A DNA stretch of 64,000 bases. Source: Mesorhizobium norvegicum. GTDB taxonomy: Bacteria > Pseudomonadota > Alphaproteobacteria > Rhizobiales > Rhizobiaceae. Under the pieces are notes generated by a model. It was not told where the DNA came from. It saw only the letters and a list, made by a program, of their open reading frames with translations, and made no database searches. Shown piece after piece: positions 34,157 through 42,989 of this stretch. Location of the stretch: assembly GCF_004919685.1 (NCBI RefSeq), contig NZ_SMYZ01000048.1, forward strand, positions 1-64,000, written 5' to 3'. The position numbers were made by a program, and so were the translations under genes. How positions within the stretch are numbered: the first letter of the stretch is position 1; every line of letters begins with the position of its first letter.

Positions 34157-34205
34157 CATCCATGGCGTGGATGATGGCTATCCCAACAATCAATTTTACC
34201 GAACT
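34157..34205 (+). promoter_or_regulatory. nod box of nodM
   Basis: Begins CATCCATGGCGTGGATG and ends AACAATCAATTTTACCGAAC, a near-consensus NodD-binding element with both ATC-N9-GAT blocks. It lies 97 bases before the nodM start, in the right orientation. Confidence 0.93.
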
Positions 34206-34301
34206 TACTGGATTCCATTAGAAGACTCTAACTGAGCGCATGCCGGGCGGCGTCCCTCGTCTGCGTCGGCTAAGGCTGCCGGGAAGAATTCGGAGAAGAA
34301 C

Positions 34302-36125
34302 ATGTGCGGAATTGTTGGCATCGTTGGGCAACAGCCGGTGTCGGAACGCCTGGTCGACGCATTGAAGCGTCTGGAATACCGCGGCTATGATTCGGCCGGC
34401 ATTGCGACGATCACCGAGGGCACCTTGCACCGCCGGCGCGCGGAGGGCAAGCTCGTCAATCTCGAGAGGAGACTCAAGGAAGAGCCGCTGGGTGGTACCA
34501 TCGGCATCGCCCACACCCGCTGGGCAACCCATGGGCCACCGACGGAACGCAATGCACACCCGCACTTCACGGATGGTGTGGCCGTCGTCCATAACGGCAT
34601 CATCGAGAATTTCGCCGAACTGAAGGACGAATTGGCGGCGACGGGAGCCGAGTTCCAGACCGACACCGACACTGAGGTCCTTGCGCATCTCTTGGCAAGG
34701 CACCGCCGGGAGGGCATGAGGCGTGGTGAGGCGGTGCATGCCATGCTGAAAAGCGTCAGGGGTGCCTACGCGCTTGCCATCCTCTTTGAGGATGATCCGT
34801 CGACCATCATTGCGGCGCGCAATGGACCACCGCTGGCGATCGGTCACGGCGACGGCGAGATGTTCCTGGGCTCCGACGCGATCGCGCTTGCTCCATTCAC
34901 GAATGAAATCACCTATCTCATCGACGGCGACTGGGCAGTTGTCGGCAGGACGGGCGCTGATATCTTTGATTACGACGGCCACCCCGTCGCGCGTCCGCGC
35001 CAGACCTCCGTGGCCGTGGCCACTCTGGCCAACAAGGGCAACCATCGCCACTTCATGGAGAAGGAAATCCTCGAGCAGCCCGAGGTCATCGCCGATGCGC
35101 TCGCTCATTATATCAATTTCATCGAAAATGGTGCCGATGCGGTTTTTGGCATCGACTTCGCCAAGATCCCGAGCTTGGCGATCTCTGCCTGCGGCACCGC
35201 ATATCTCGCCGGGCTGATCGGAAAATACTGGTTCGAGCGCTATGCGCGCCTGCCGGTCGAAATAGATGTTGCATCCGAATTCCGCTATCGCGAGATTCCG
35301 TTGTCGCCGCAGTCTGCGGCTCTGTTCATTTCACAGTCGGGCGAAACCGCCGATACGCTGGCATCGCTGAGGTACTGCAAGCAGCTTGGGCTGAAAATTG
35401 GCGCTGTCGTCAATGCGCGCGAATCGACCATCGCTCGGGAGGCCGATGTGGTCTTCCCGATCCTTGCCGGCCCAGAGATCGGCGTCGCCTCCACCAAGGC
35501 ATTCACCTGCCAGCTAGCTGCTCTTGCCGCACTCGCCATCCACGCAGCCAAGGCCCGCGGAACCGTGACCGAAGATGAGGTGCAGGCGCTCGTCGAGAGC
35601 CTCACCGAAATGCCGCGCCTCATGAGGCAGGTACTGGACAGCATCCAGCCGGAGATTGAGCTTCTGTCGCGCGAACTGTCAAAGTGTCATCATGTCCTTT
35701 ATCTCGGCCGTGGCACAAATTTCCCACTGGCGATGGAGGGTGCGCTGAAGCTCAAGGAGATTTCCTACATCCACGCCGAAGGCTATGCGGCGGGTGAATT
35801 GAAGCACGGTCCCATCGCATTGATAGACGAGAACATGCCAGTGATCGTCATCGCGCCACATGATCGCTTTTTCGACAAGACCCTCTCCAACATGCAGGAA
35901 GTGGCCGCCCGCGGAGGCCGCATTATCCTCATCACCGATGGAAAAGGGGCAGCCGCATCGAAACTCGATACGATGCGCACGATCGTGCTGCCGGCCACCG
36001 ACGAGATTATCGCGCCGATGATCTTCTCGCTGCCGATACAGCTTCTTGCGTACCACACGGCGCTCGTCATGGGCACAGATCTCGACCAGCCACGCAACCT
36101 GGCAAAATCAGTCACCGTCGAATGA
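34302..36125 (+). CDS. nodM: Glucosamine-6-phosphate synthase, symbiotic copy (NodM)
   Basis: Makes glucosamine-6-phosphate from fructose-6-phosphate and glutamine, boosting the supply of Nod-factor backbone sugar. The 607 residues are full length: N-terminal glutaminase with Cys2 as nucleophile (MCGIVGIVG) and HTRWATHGPPTERNAHPH, then two SIS sugar-phosphate domains (ISACGTAYLAG, ISQSGETADTLASLR) and the C-terminal YHTALVMGTDLDQPRNLAKSVTVE. The housekeeping glmS has the same sequence features, but the nod box upstream makes this the symbiotic copy. GGAGAAG lies 6 bases before the ATG. It stands alone, with no other nod gene in the window. Confidence 0.95.
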   Translation: MCGIVGIVGQQPVSERLVDALKRLEYRGYDSAGIATITEGTLHRRRAEGKLVNLERRLKEEPLGGTIGIAHTRWATHGPPTERNAHPHFTDGVAVVHNGIIENFAELKDELAATGAEFQTDTDTEVLAHLLARHRREGMRRGEAVHAMLKSVRGAYALAILFEDDPSTIIAARNGPPLAIGHGDGEMFLGSDAIALAPFTNEITYLIDGDWAVVGRTGADIFDYDGHPVARPRQTSVAVATLANKGNHRHFMEKEILEQPEVIADALAHYINFIENGADAVFGIDFAKIPSLAISACGTAYLAGLIGKYWFERYARLPVEIDVASEFRYREIPLSPQSAALFISQSGETADTLASLRYCKQLGLKIGAVVNARESTIAREADVVFPILAGPEIGVASTKAFTCQLAALAALAIHAAKARGTVTEDEVQALVESLTEMPRLMRQVLDSIQPEIELLSRELSKCHHVLYLGRGTNFPLAMEGALKLKEISYIHAEGYAAGELKHGPIALIDENMPVIVIAPHDRFFDKTLSNMQEVAARGGRIILITDGKGAAASKLDTMRTIVLPATDEIIAPMIFSLPIQLLAYHTALVMGTDLDQPRNLAKSVTVE

Positions 36126-36296
36126 TGTGACGCCTTCATTAGTCGCAACGCTCGCCCATTCGGAAAAACTCCAAGCACTTCAACCGGCGCTCAAGCGCGC
36201 CGCTACCGCCTTGCCGTTATTTGCTTGAGCATGCCGTTTAGCGACGATTGGTTATCCCTTTGGCCTCCCCTCACGCTGCTTGGCTGTGCCTACGAG

Positions 36297-36540
36297 CAAA
36301 CCCGGTCGAGAAAAGCATCGAATACGCAGCAATAGCGCTAACCACAAAGCGATCCTCCTGCCGCAAGCGGATAAAACCCTTCGCTGTCCACTATTTCGTC
36401 CTCGCTCGATGATTGCGGCTCGCCGCGGTCTTCGTCGGTGAGACGGTTGCCCTTTGACTTGCCAGGCGGCCAGCTGCGATGTGCGGGCTGTAGGAATCCC
36501 GTGTAACCTCGTTCTGGATCTAACGCTCACCGATAGGCCC
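36297..36540 (-). pseudogene. Fragment of hemN (3' end), internally deleted
   Basis: Read on the minus strand, this matches two parts of the intact hemN at 39626-40951: its last about 110 bases (around 40840-40945) and bases about 40595-40735, with the stretch between deleted and many substitutions. The landmark TAGGAATCCCGTGTAACCTC (36491-36510) is identical to the complement of the hemN sequence near 40625. Nothing functional remains. Confidence 0.85.
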
Positions 36541-36783
36541 GGCCAGTCGCAAGAGGACCGGGCGATGATCGGACACTTCCAGGAACCGCTCGATGGTTCG
36601 GTCGAGCGCGAGGATCATGAAATCGTGGCCGCACGGCACGAGATTGGGCGAGATAAAGACATGGTCGATCAGCGACTTGAAGGGCGCCTTGACGCAGGTG
36701 ATTTGCTTGTCCGAAGCATCCTGCGCGGCGAGCGCGGTCAGGCCGGCGGCGGTCAGCGCGGTCTCCGGAAGCCAAGGTTGCAT
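36520..36783 (-). pseudogene. C-terminal scrap of an endonuclease/exonuclease/phosphatase-family protein
   Basis: The minus frame reads APFKSLIDHVFISPNLVPCG, then FLEVSDHRPVLLRL before the stop. The IDHVF and SDHRPV motifs are those of the C-terminal end of EEP (DNase I-like) enzymes, with Asp and His of the active site. The N-terminal two thirds are absent and no start is evident. Confidence 0.65.
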
Positions 36784-36878
36784 TGAGTCGCCGCCGATTC
36801 AGTCGTTATCGAAGCTGGGATACTGGGCGAGTTCGGCGATTGCTTCGGCGATCACGCGCCCACCCATCTGCCGGCGGC

Positions 36879-37090
36879 CTCCACCGTGTCGCCGGACTGC
36901 GCCGCACGCGTCAGCGCAAGCGCCGGGACCGCCAGCAAACCTGCCGCAACGCTTTACCAGCAGTCACATCCCGGCAAGCGGGGCATCGGCCGCGCCCTAA
37001 TCGCAGCTGTATCCGATTGCAAACGTGTCAGGGCTTATCTGCCGCATGCGTGGCAGGTCCCCCGCATAATCGTCATTCGCCGCCTGAGGC
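36879..37090 (-). pseudogene. Fragment of the DHDPS-like aldolase gene
   Basis: About 210 bases closely match the intact aldolase gene at 29236-29450 in the same orientation, with several substitutions and small indels. It is an internal piece lacking both active-site residues. It abuts the porin gene. Confidence 0.85.
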
Positions 37091-37115
37091 CGCCGAGATG
37101 AAGCTCTTCCTCCCG

Positions 37116-38279
37116 TTAGAATGAACGTTCGAAACGGAGGATGCCGCCGACACTGCTCTTTTTGTTGGCATTAGCCCAGCTAATGGAAGGGTCGACCTTG
37201 CCGACGGCGAAGTCGCCGTAGCGGTCATAGTCGAGTTCGGCTGTAATTGTGAAATCTGCAAGAAACGCATAGGCAACGTTTGCAGCGACACCATAGTTCC
37301 TGAGCTGATCACCCGAGAGCTGAAGATTCAACGAAGTTGTCTCATTGAGCTTGTAAGTGGCGCCGGCCCAGAAAGCCCAGTTACCGCCCCAACTTTTGTA
37401 GAACCCGCGACCATGAGCGTCGATTGCGTTAGTGACGTCATCGTTGAGCTTGCCGCTGGAGCCATAGCCGAACATTCCGAATAGCGAGAGTTGGTCGGTA
37501 ACATCGACGTCGATGCGGACCTTGCCGGCGACCGATTCGTAGTTGCTATCATAAGCGACAACGCCGGTGATCGCGCCCCAGTGTTGTGTGTATTTCACTC
37601 CGCCGACTAGGTGCGGAACGTAGCTGTCGATGGTGCCGACCAGGCCCGAGCCTTCTTCGAGTGAAACCACAGCCGAAAAGCCGTTACCGGCGTCAAAGTA
37701 GTACTGAACCACATTAGTATCGAAGGCGCCGAACGGGATAAGCATCTGATTGAGCACGTCGCCCGCGTAGCCAATAAACATGTCGAAGGCGGACCAGTCC
37801 TTGCCAACTCGGAGGCCACCAAGCTGAACCCAGGCGAAAGTCAACGTGATGCCTTGGCTGAAGGCATAGTATCGAGGACTGTCCGAACCGGAATAGGCGG
37901 TGTGCTTGCCGTAGTTCATGCGGGTCTCGATGTAAGTCTGCAATGTACCGAGTTCGGTCTCTTGCCCGGTCCAAGTTTTGAATGTGAAGCGCGTGTGGTT
38001 TTGCCATATGCCTTGGGCCTCGCCAGTCTTCACATCCGTGGTTCTAGCTTTGTCATACGATACGACATCGCCGAGGCCGATGTCGTAACGGACATAGCCG
38101 CCGATGCGCAGGCAGGTCTCGGTGCCGGGGATGTAGTAGTAACCAGCGCCGTAAACGTCGCAGATCTTGATGTATTCAACGGGCTCAGGCTCGGCCAGGA
38201 CGATGGCGTCGGCGGCTCGGGCACAGGAAACGGCGATCAGGGCCGCAGCTGAGCCGAGCAGGAGGCTCCTGATGTTCAT
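37116..38279 (-). CDS. Outer-membrane porin of the rhizobial RopA type
   Basis: A 387-residue beta-barrel porin letting small solutes across the outer membrane. It begins with a signal peptide (SLLLGSAAALIAVSCARA, cut before ADAIV) and the family landmark EPVEYIKICDVYGAGYYYIPGTETCLRIGGYVRYD, shared by Brucella Omp2 and rhizobial RopA. Amphipathic strands alternate throughout and the protein ends in a terminal Phe (LRFERSF), as barrel proteins do. Single-gene unit; the 5' flank is AT-rich. Which compound it passes in nodules is unknown. Confidence 0.93.
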   Translation of the reverse strand: MNIRSLLLGSAAALIAVSCARAADAIVLAEPEPVEYIKICDVYGAGYYYIPGTETCLRIGGYVRYDIGLGDVVSYDKARTTDVKTGEAQGIWQNHTRFTFKTWTGQETELGTLQTYIETRMNYGKHTAYSGSDSPRYYAFSQGITLTFAWVQLGGLRVGKDWSAFDMFIGYAGDVLNQMLIPFGAFDTNVVQYYFDAGNGFSAVVSLEEGSGLVGTIDSYVPHLVGGVKYTQHWGAITGVVAYDSNYESVAGKVRIDVDVTDQLSLFGMFGYGSSGKLNDDVTNAIDAHGRGFYKSWGGNWAFWAGATYKLNETTSLNLQLSGDQLRNYGVAANVAYAFLADFTITAELDYDRYGDFAVGKVDPSISWANANKKSSVGGILRFERSF

Positions 38280-38789
38280 TCTTCATCTCCGTTCAAATAT
38301 TGAAGAAGGGGACGTCAACGAACGAGCCAGCCCTTCCTGTCCCCACAATCGAAAGCGATGCACATCGCGCTGCGCCTATCGCAGTGCGACACGCGGATCA
38401 TAATAATTATTCAACAACAGGGGCGATGAAGCTGAACCATACTTCAACACGATAAGTTGTTGTTCTAATATCACTTGCCTGAAATGCCCGGTGAGGCATC
38501 AAACACTTCCGAGTCGATCGCCATGATTATCTCCGATAGCTGCGGGCGTACCGTCACAACGGCTTCGAAAATCACCCCGCAAATGACGTGCCAACCTCAC
38601 GACCAAGCTACGATTGACACTCAAGTTTGCCGTCGGACCTTGGTTTGCGTTTCCTTTTTTGCTCTGAGGGTCAAGCTGAGCACGAAAAGCAAATGTTTCG
38701 GACATGGTTCGTCTGTTCGCTTCGCGACAGTATCGTTCAATGGCGATAGCTTTTGTTTGTTTTGAGCCTCGACATTGTTGACATCATGC
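38280..38789. other. Porin upstream region, no gene
   Basis: AT-richer than its surroundings, with only short frames. It must hold the porin promoter. No clear regulator site was recognised. Confidence 0.5.
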
Positions 38790-39480
38790 GAGTGCACCGC
38801 TCGGTACGTCAGCCGAGATGCCCCACTGATGCCGGCATGCCTAGGCGTAAGCGTCCTCGTTAGGGCGAAGGGCCACACCTCGGCGGTGGCGAGGTGCACC
38901 AGCTTTCCAGCTAGTCCGGACAAAGTGGTTCCGAAAGGCGGGAAGGTCGAGACGAGCCGTTGTAAGCCCCTCTCTGAATCGGAAGCCGTGCATGGGCCAT
39001 TTTTGTTTTTACGGAAGCACATGCGAATTCGCTCGATTGTCAGTTGCGAGCGATGCTTGAGTTGCGCTTCACCCCGGCGCTTTGCCGGGCCACAGGAGCG
39101 CGATTTGTCGGTGATCATGCGCCTGGCGTAGCGCTACTTTCTAAATTGGTTCATGAGGCTTGCAGCCTTGGCAGGGGCGGACCTGGACGGTCTCCTCGAG
39201 CACAATTCCCGCTCTGACAGACGGTGCGCCACGGCCAAAGCCTCGTGCCGGCAATTAATACGACGAACTCATCGAGATGCCAGGTATCGCTACGTGACGC
39301 CGTCTTACGCACCAGCCGGCGAGCAAAAGTCTGGTCCCAACGCCGGATCGACTGGTCGGATGCGGCATGCTGCGTTCCATCAGACGCTGAAGGGAGGGGA
39401 TAGGATAGGATAGTAGCACCAAACGGTGTACGGGAAAGTCTCGACGGGAAACCCATGGCGCTTGTCGCTGACCAGCGCGT
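38790..39480 (-). pseudogene. Decayed IS6-family transposase
   Basis: On the minus strand, pieces in several frames occur in transposase order: HGFPVETFPYTVWCYYP, SIRRWDQTFARRLVRK, SDTWHLDEFVVLIAGTRLWP, ITDKSRSCGPAKRRGEAQL and RLVSTFPPFGTTLSGL. These match IS6/IS26-type DDE transposases (GDTWHLDE, ITDKLxSY). At least three frameshifts; no terminal repeats seen. It lies immediately upstream of hemN1. Confidence 0.8.
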
Positions 39481-39625
39481 GCTCATACCATCGCTGTCCA
39501 GCCAAGGCTGAATGGGGCTATCGCTGCGAAATAATCGGGCCCAAAGCGGAACGGACTGATATAGCGCAAAGACACAGGAGAGCGCAGTGGTAAGGATGGA
39601 AGGCAACAACATGGGACGGTAACTG

Positions 39626-40951
39626 TTGCAGACCACAAAACATCGCGAAGCCCGCCTGCCTTGGTACACCATCTATCCGACTGTCGCGGAGTTCTCTGGG
39701 GCGGTCGGCGCCGACGCTTATGAGGAATGGCTCAGGAACCTACCGGCTAACGATCCGGCGTCACTCTACTTGCACGTTCCGTTCTGCCGATCAAAGTGCT
39801 GGTATTGCGGCTTCCCCACCACCATCACCCGCCATGATGCGCCGATCGTTAATTATCTGGCGGCGCTGCGTGACGAGATACGTTTGGTCTCGGAGCACGC
39901 GCCGCAGGCGCTGCCCGTGAGCGATGTGCATTTCGGCGGCGGAACGCCAACTCTCATGGGGCCAGTTGAGTTCCTCGCCCTGACGGAATTCCTGCGCCGC
40001 CACTTTGCGCTTGCGGAAACAGCTACGATCGCCGTCGAGATCGATCCACGCACGTTCACGGCCGATATGGCCGAAGCCTTGCAAGCAGCCGGCGTGAACC
40101 GCGCGAGCCTCGGCGTGCAGAGCTTCGATCCCATTGTTCAAAAAGCGATCAACCGGGTCCAGAGTGAGGCGCAGACGGCGGCTGCCGTCGAAATGCTGCG
40201 TCGGCATGGAGTGACAAGCATCAACTTCGACCTCATCTTTGGTCTCCCGCATCAAACGGTGCAGTCTTGCGTCGAGACCACGAGGGCGGCGGTCGCCATG
40301 CGCCCCAACCGGCTTGCGGTGTTCGGCTACTCGCACATTCCGTCCTTTATTAAGAATCAGCGCCTCATCGAGGAGGCATCGCTTCCGGGCAGCGCTGCCC
40401 GCGCCGAACAGGATGCGGCCATTGCCGTGACGCTGATTGCCGCCGGCTACCGAGAGATCGGGCTCGACCATTTCGCCTTGCCGGACGACGATCTCGCGCT
40501 GGCACAGAAAACCGGTCGCCTGCGGCGCAACTCGCTGGGCTACTCGGCCGACACCTGCAAAACCCTGATCGGTTTCGGCGCGTCGGCTATCGGGCGTGTC
40601 GGCGAGGGCTACGTCCAGAACGAGGTTACACGGGATTCCTACTGCCGGCACATCGCAGCTGGCCGTCTGGCGACGTCAAAGGGCTACCGTCTCACCGACG
40701 AAGACCGCGCGCGTGCCGCAATCATCGAGCGACTAATGTGCGATCTCGAGGCCGATGTGCCGGCAATCTGTGCCGCCCACGGATCTGATCCGATCCATTT
40801 TCTCGATTCAGCTGAACGCTTGGCGATGCTTGCCAAGGACGGGATTGTGGACATCGAAAAGGGTTTTGTCCGCGTACGGCGGCAGCATCGTTTTGCGATG
40901 CGCGTTGTCGCTGCCGCATTCGACGCTTTTCTCGACCGGGTTGCCCGCTGA
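39626..40951 (+). CDS. hemN: Oxygen-independent coproporphyrinogen III oxidase (HemN), copy 1
   Basis: A radical-SAM enzyme that makes protoporphyrinogen when oxygen is scarce. The 441 residues hold the cluster motif CRSKCWYC, then GGGTPTLM, the EIDPRTF segment and NRASLGVQSFDPIVQKAINR, all typical of HemN, and INFDLIFGLPHQT. The first in-frame start I can find is TTG 39626, directly after an in-frame stop (39620), so the N-terminus is short compared with HemN (the usual R.Y.SYPT segment reads WYTIYPT). An IS6 relic ends 145 bases upstream, so the original promoter may have been replaced. A degraded partial copy lies at 36297-36540. Confidence 0.9.
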   Translation: MQTTKHREARLPWYTIYPTVAEFSGAVGADAYEEWLRNLPANDPASLYLHVPFCRSKCWYCGFPTTITRHDAPIVNYLAALRDEIRLVSEHAPQALPVSDVHFGGGTPTLMGPVEFLALTEFLRRHFALAETATIAVEIDPRTFTADMAEALQAAGVNRASLGVQSFDPIVQKAINRVQSEAQTAAAVEMLRRHGVTSINFDLIFGLPHQTVQSCVETTRAAVAMRPNRLAVFGYSHIPSFIKNQRLIEEASLPGSAARAEQDAAIAVTLIAAGYREIGLDHFALPDDDLALAQKTGRLRRNSLGYSADTCKTLIGFGASAIGRVGEGYVQNEVTRDSYCRHIAAGRLATSKGYRLTDEDRARAAIIERLMCDLEADVPAICAAHGSDPIHFLDSAERLAMLAKDGIVDIEKGFVRVRRQHRFAMRVVAAAFDAFLDRVAR

Positions 40952-40952
40952 G

Positions 40953-41301
40953 TCAGCCAACCAAGTGTGAGGAGGCCAAGGCGACGCCGAAGCGAAATTT
41001 GACGCCCATGCGGTTTCCTTTCTTCGAGGTCAGGATTTCACAGCCGTCGCCGGCGTAGCGGGCCTCAAGCGGCTTCCCGCCCTCGAAGAAAGCCACGGTG
41101 TCGCCATCGATCGTGATCCGCTCGAATTGGTGCGATAGCCGATCTCGTAGTAGGCGCGTACTCATCTGCGCTCTGGTCGCCGCTCTCCGCCTTATAAGCC
41201 ATGACTGGATCGAGCGTTCCATCGTCAGGAAGGGATAGACCAACTGCCAATCCCGGATCCAAATTCGACAGGGCGCGCTGCTTGATCTGGTCGTCCTCAA
41301 A
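40953..41301 (-). pseudogene. zinT-like metal-binding protein, frameshifted 3' part
   Basis: Two minus frames together give DDQIKQRALSNLD, LPDDGTLDPVMAYKAESGDQ, and FERITIDGDTVAFFEGGKPL plus CEILTSKKGNR. This is the ZinT (YodA) domain, a periplasmic zinc/cadmium-binding lipocalin-like protein, from about the RxLxDWxGxWQS start to its C-terminal third. Frame changes near 41120 and 41250 break it. The His-rich N-terminus is lost. Confidence 0.7.
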
Positions 41302-41573
41302 TGTAGATCGGCTGGACCGCGGGATCGTGGCTATATGCGTGATCTGTCTCAGCTGCTTGATCGTGGATCTTGCCGCTCCCGCCGACGGCCACGATGTGGA
41401 AGGCCTTGCCCTCCACGGCGATCTCGCCGTTCCTGGTGAACGATCCCGCCGACATGATATAGGGCTTGAGGGTCGGTCACGACGATGTTGTCCCCTGCCG
41501 CGGCGATGCACGGCCGTGCCCGTCCATCGAATAGAGGTCGTGAGCTTGAGCGAGTTGGCGATCTTGCCAGCCA

Positions 41574-41760
41574 CGAAGCTTGGCGTTCTGGTGACGCTCA
41601 ACAAGGCGAGCGCAGCAATGGAACGTGCTGCCAGAGAAGCCGAATCCGTTGAGGCGGGCGGCAAGCTGCGGCCGCGCGTGCAAATCTGTAGGGTCAGGGA
41701 ACTATTGAAGGGCAGAAAGCCCACGCTTCCACCTGTCTATGACATTATCTCTGCCGCTGC
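41574..41760 (+). pseudogene. C-terminal tail of a DNA methyltransferase-like protein
   Basis: The plus frame reads GVLVTLNKASAAMERAAREA, then LRPRVQICRVRELLKGRKPT and LPPV. This resembles the last part of certain site-specific DNA methylases (GIFVTLxxPSxxMxxEA... PRxQIxTxxELLxGKKPxLP). Nothing methylase-like precedes it, and 41302-41573 holds only unrecognised frames. Confidence 0.45.
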
Positions 41761-41934
41761 CGCCCGGCAGGTGGCCGCCGCGGTTGCCAACGCGACAGGA
41801 AATACGGGACCCGCCGTCCTTCAAATATTCCATCGCCGGCAGCGGACAGAAAGCCACGAACGATCAGTCGCCGACACCTGTGAACAAGCCGTGTGCGACA
41901 TTGCAATCATCCATTTATTGGCTCAACTGCCCAC

Positions 41935-42324
41935 ATGGCCGTGAATGAACTGGATTTGTTGGTTTTCCAGATGGCAGTGGAAAGCGTCCGCTCACTCTGC
42001 TTGAGCTTCAATGACAAAGCGGCGGAGATAGCCGCGAGGAGCCGCGGAAACCTGCTTTTCGATGTGCGGATCGATGATGACGCCGAGGTCCAACGGCTCG
42101 CAGCCATCCGATATCGAGGCGGGCAGATTGGTGTGCTGGCGTTGGACAGACAAGGCCTTATTAGCCGCTACTGCGTCGTCAACGGTACCTTCTCCCGCTT
42201 CATTGCACCGTTGGAGAATTGGACCAGCATGCCGGTGTCAATGCAGGCCAAAATCGATGTCACTCACCATGCCGGCCTCTTCCTAGGCGCGTTGCGAACT
42301 GCCGGTCATATGCTTGGCAACTAG
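41935..42324 (+). CDS. Hypothetical protein, 129 residues
   Basis: I do not recognise a family. From ATG 41935 (GTG 41941 is a rival start) it is a soluble protein with no signal peptide or membrane helix. It has two Cys (residue about 22 and 84), a basic-acidic mix, and a plausible alpha/beta pattern: LVFQMAVESVRSLCLSFNDK helix, FDVRIDDDAEVQRLAAIRYR, then IGVLALDRQGLISRYCVVNG. Codon use looks like a real gene. It stands between decayed genes and the transfer module, and could itself be a survivor of a longer operon. Confidence 0.5.
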   Translation: MAVNELDLLVFQMAVESVRSLCLSFNDKAAEIAARSRGNLLFDVRIDDDAEVQRLAAIRYRGGQIGVLALDRQGLISRYCVVNGTFSRFIAPLENWTSMPVSMQAKIDVTHHAGLFLGALRTAGHMLGN

Positions 42325-42989
42325 CGCTGGCGGAACGCATCTATGGATCTTTGCATCCGCCTGGGCGTTTGAGCCGGCGGCTCATCGAGGTTCTGCAGCG
42401 CGCGGATGTGCCACGGCCGGGGTGATAGCCGCCTCTGCCCAACAGATCGCCGGCGAGAGCTTGTCGGACAATGAATGTCGTCAATTCACCGTCCGAGAAA
42501 TGGTGTCTGGCTCACAAGAAGCACAGCGAATTGAGACTGAAACGCAGTCCAGCTGGGAAACCCCGCGCGAAGGCCGGAAGGTAACTTATCTGCGATAGAG
42601 GCAACGGGAAGGCGCCTTCCACTTATAAGGCAGCGCCCAATATGTCGGTACTCGCCTGAGGAATTCCCATGGCGGGCAGGGCTACCTCGCGATCCGATCT
42701 CGATAGGCTTGTTGTACCTCAGACCGGACTCGATGTTACGAATTTCCTCAGCGGCTTGCCCGCATGCCACCGCCAGCTCCCCGACCACGTGCTCACGATA
42801 GGCACGAACGATATGAGTCCCCTCCGACATAGCAGTCCTCGGGAATGCGCGAATATTGATACACCTCGAAGGAGAGCAACGGCGCGCCAAACAGCCTCTC
42901 ATCGCACCAAGTCGTACATAGGGCGCATTCCTGTTCCGGCCGTCCCGGGGGATGCTCGATGCATCTCTCCAGAACAGCGGAGCAAGCCA
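42325..42989. other. Gap between the 129-residue ORF and traG, with a possible XRE antitoxin scrap
   Basis: No gene is convincing. On the minus strand about 42690-42830 reads EGTHIVRAYREHVVGELAVA then EIRNIESGLR, which loosely follows the helix-turn-helix of XRE regulators (IRxYREHxGL...IExGxR) with residues missing. That call is weak. The rest shows only short frames. Confidence 0.3.
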
